From CAVQBP01 sp964448105 (GTDB lineage Bacteria; Bacteroidota; Ignavibacteria; Ignavibacteriales; Ignavibacteriaceae): DNA of 24,891 bases. The stretch is from positions 1 through 24,891 of the forward strand of contig CAYUVK010000074.1 in the NCBI GenBank assembly GCA_964448105.1, in the 5' to 3' direction. The position numbers and the translations under genes are program-made. Within the stretch, counting starts at the first letter, position 1, and the number at the start of each line of letters is the position of its first letter. Under the pieces are notes generated by a model, which was given only the letters and a program-made list of their open reading frames with translations, ran no database searches and was not told where the DNA came from. Positions 23,463 through 24,891 of the stretch are shown here, in pieces.

Positions 23463-24176
23463 TTATCCTTTTATTACATCTGCATAAATAGTTAGAGTGC
23501 TTGAAGGGTCTTTCGGATCGTTTGATTTTATGGTAACAGTTCTAACCATTTTGCCTGTGTGCCCTTTTGTATTAAGTTGAACTTTTATAGTTCCATCTTC
23601 ACCGGGTTTGATCGATTTATTACTAGCCAAAGCAGCAGTACAACCGCACGAAGTCTTTATATCTTGAATTTCTAAAGTTGATTTGCCCTGGTTTTCAATT
23701 TTGAAATTGTAGTCAACAACTTTTCCATTTTCCACTTTTCCAAAATCATGCTCTGTTTCCGGGAGATATATTTTCGGTATACTTGCTAAAGTATCGTTAT
23801 CATTAAAAACATACCCGGTAAACTTGATATCATAAATTGTATTGGAAGGATCATTTGTTTTTATATATACAAGTTTGTTTTGTTTTCCAATTTTACCCCT
23901 GGAGTTAAAAACAACGGTTAGTTTTGTTGAATCACCTGGAACTAATTTTGTTTTTGCCGGGGTTGCAGCAGTACATCCGCATGAACCACGTACATTTATG
24001 ATCCGTAGATCACCTTTACCTTTATTAAATATTTCAAAATCATGTGTTACTTTATCTCCCTGGCTAATATTCCCAAAATCATATTCTTCCGGCTGAACAA
24101 CTATTTTAGGAACATCAGATTGAGCAAAAGCAAAAGCAAATAAAAGAATAGAAAGAGAAATTATTTTATTAAACAT
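23463..24176 (-). CDS. Secreted protein with two DUF1573 domains
   Basis: 237 aa with a signal peptide (about 1-19, cleavage likely after FAFAQS). Two tandem immunoglobulin-like DUF1573 units follow (about 28-122 and 137-235), each with the pattern YDFG or HDFG, then SCGCTAA (65-71 and 176-182), then a PGD/PGED turn and IKTNDP or IKSNDP. The repeated CGC pair could form a disulfide or bind a metal. This family is frequent in Bacteroidota and usually lies outside the inner membrane; its function is unknown. The gene overlaps the tsaB end by 8 bp and has a strong GGAGAGGAAAA leader, so it is translated from the same message as tsaB and accD. The link to these housekeeping genes is not explained by function. 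Confidence 0.9.
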   Translation of the reverse strand: MFNKIISLSILLFAFAFAQSDVPKIVVQPEEYDFGNISQGDKVTHDFEIFNKGKGDLRIINVRGSCGCTAATPAKTKLVPGDSTKLTVVFNSRGKIGKQNKLVYIKTNDPSNTIYDIKFTGYVFNDNDTLASIPKIYLPETEHDFGKVENGKVVDYNFKIENQGKSTLEIQDIKTSCGCTAALASNKSIKPGEDGTIKVQLNTKGHTGKMVRTVTIKSNDPKDPSSTLTIYADVIKG

Positions 24177-24852
24177 TTTTCCTCTCCTTGACTATAAAAT
24201 TTTTAATATATGTTGGTTCAAGATATTCATAATCGTATAAAATCTTATTATTACCAAATTGTTCGCACCACTGGGCTACGTATTTTGCATTTGGTGACGA
24301 TATATCTTTGTTCTGTCTTATCGAAAACAAATTATTACTAGAATCTAATAATGCATTTCCAAAAATCAAAGTATTACTGATTTTATTGTTAATTTCTTTA
24401 TAATTAACCATCTGCAGATTTTCAACAAAAACATAACCCGGCTGATTTTTTTTTAACTTAGCAAAATAAATTTCTTCCGTATTAACTTTGTTAGCAATAA
24501 TAAACTCTGCATTGTCAGGCAGAAAGCTGCAAATTTGTAAAGCCAAAGCTTCAAAAGTTGGTACGGGAATTATTGGTAATGACAAGCCAAATGCTATTCC
24601 TTTAGCAGCGGACATTCCTATCCTTAGCCCTGTAAATGAACCCGGACCAGCGGATATTGCTATTGCTCCAACATCATTTACTTTTATGTTAGCAGAATTT
24701 AAAACTGTCTCTATCGTTCCAAAGAGTTTTTCGGCATGAGCATTTTTTAATTTAAAATTCATTTCGAAATACTTATTTTCGGAAAAGTATACGCAAGTGC
24801 TGCAAAGACTCTGAGAAGTTTCTATTGCTAATATAGGTTTATTATCAAACAT
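24169..24852 (-). CDS. tsaB: tRNA threonylcarbamoyladenosine biosynthesis protein TsaB
   Basis: 227 aa non-catalytic partner of TsaD in making the t6A modification at position 37 of ANN-decoding tRNAs. The ASKHA-fold start ILAIETSQSLCSTCVY (7-22), the HAE in NAHAEKLF (37-44) and the diagnostic AGPGSFTGLRIG (68-79) are clear. Length is typical. The end overlaps the DUF1573 start by 8 bp. No ribosome site is visible before the ATG (AAATTTTC), which suggests coupling to an upstream gene: the 39 bases to the window edge contain open frames that stop just before or across the tsaB start, but they are too short to identify (tsaE is a common neighbour, not shown here). Confidence 0.95.
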   Translation of the reverse strand: MFDNKPILAIETSQSLCSTCVYFSENKYFEMNFKLKNAHAEKLFGTIETVLNSANIKVNDVGAIAISAGPGSFTGLRIGMSAAKGIAFGLSLPIIPVPTFEALALQICSFLPDNAEFIIANKVNTEEIYFAKLKKNQPGYVFVENLQMVNYKEINNKISNTLIFGNALLDSSNNLFSIRQNKDISSPNAKYVAQWCEQFGNNKILYDYEYLEPTYIKNFIVKERKNV

Positions 24853-24891
24853 GAAAATTTAATTTATATTGTGTCTCTTCCATAATCCTAA

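Noticed and set aside
24853..24891. Partial upstream gene on the minus strand at the right edge
   Set aside because: Two frames stay open to the edge, but 10-12 codons are not enough to assign either.

Overview
The window reads as an AT-rich chromosomal segment from a member of the Bacteroidota/Chlorobi group, most likely the Ignavibacteria (inference). The main pointers are a type IX secretion C-terminal sorting domain of the 'NYPNPFNP ... LLK' type, a NhaD antiporter inside a complex I gene cluster, paired proline-rich TonB proteins, and asnRO-type context with a compact AsnRS. Nearly all genes lie on the minus strand; only a CDF metal transporter near the left edge and a small response regulator near 20.9 kb are on the plus strand. 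No rRNA, tRNA or CRISPR was seen.

Layout: 0.3-1.3 kb, CDF cation transporter (+) behind a dyad-bearing promoter. 1.4-3.2 kb, UMF1-type MFS transporter and nusB. 3.3-4.3 kb, a membrane DUF218 (YdcF-like) protein. 4.6-6.2 kb, two tandem TonB paralogues; the upstream one has a near-consensus promoter overlapped by a long dyad, the downstream one ends in a clear terminator. 6.3-8.3 kb, a VanZ-like protein translationally coupled to the bifunctional NAD(P)HX repair enzyme. 8.4-16.1 kb, the membrane arm of respiratory complex I in the order nuoJ-K-L-M-nhaD-(121-aa unknown)-nuoN. 16.1-16.6 kb, a small cassette: a four-helix-bundle (23S rRNA IVS / S23 family) gene, frameshifted in an A9 tract, framed by inverted, degenerate repeats and sitting exactly between asnS and nuoJ. 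16.6-17.9 kb, asnS. 18.0-18.9 kb, a 5'-truncated T9SS cargo gene. 18.9-20.5 kb, a PAP2 phosphatase and a TMEM163/CDF-like transporter. 20.7-21.1 kb, a stand-alone receiver protein (+). 21.1-24.9 kb, tsaB, a DUF1573 protein, accD and panC, tightly packed, followed by a YdeI/OmpD-associated gene split by one in-frame TAA.

How it works together: the nuo block would make the proton-pumping half of NADH dehydrogenase, with NhaD allowing proton and sodium gradients to be exchanged at the same membrane; the catalytic arm genes (nuoA-I) are not here. tsaB/accD/panC are housekeeping (tRNA t6A, fatty acid and CoA synthesis). The TonB pair powers outer-membrane uptake. Most interesting are the S23 cassette with its potential long RNA stem, the NhaD plus unknown protein inside complex I, the dyad over the tonB promoter, the probable ATT start of panC, and three separately broken genes.
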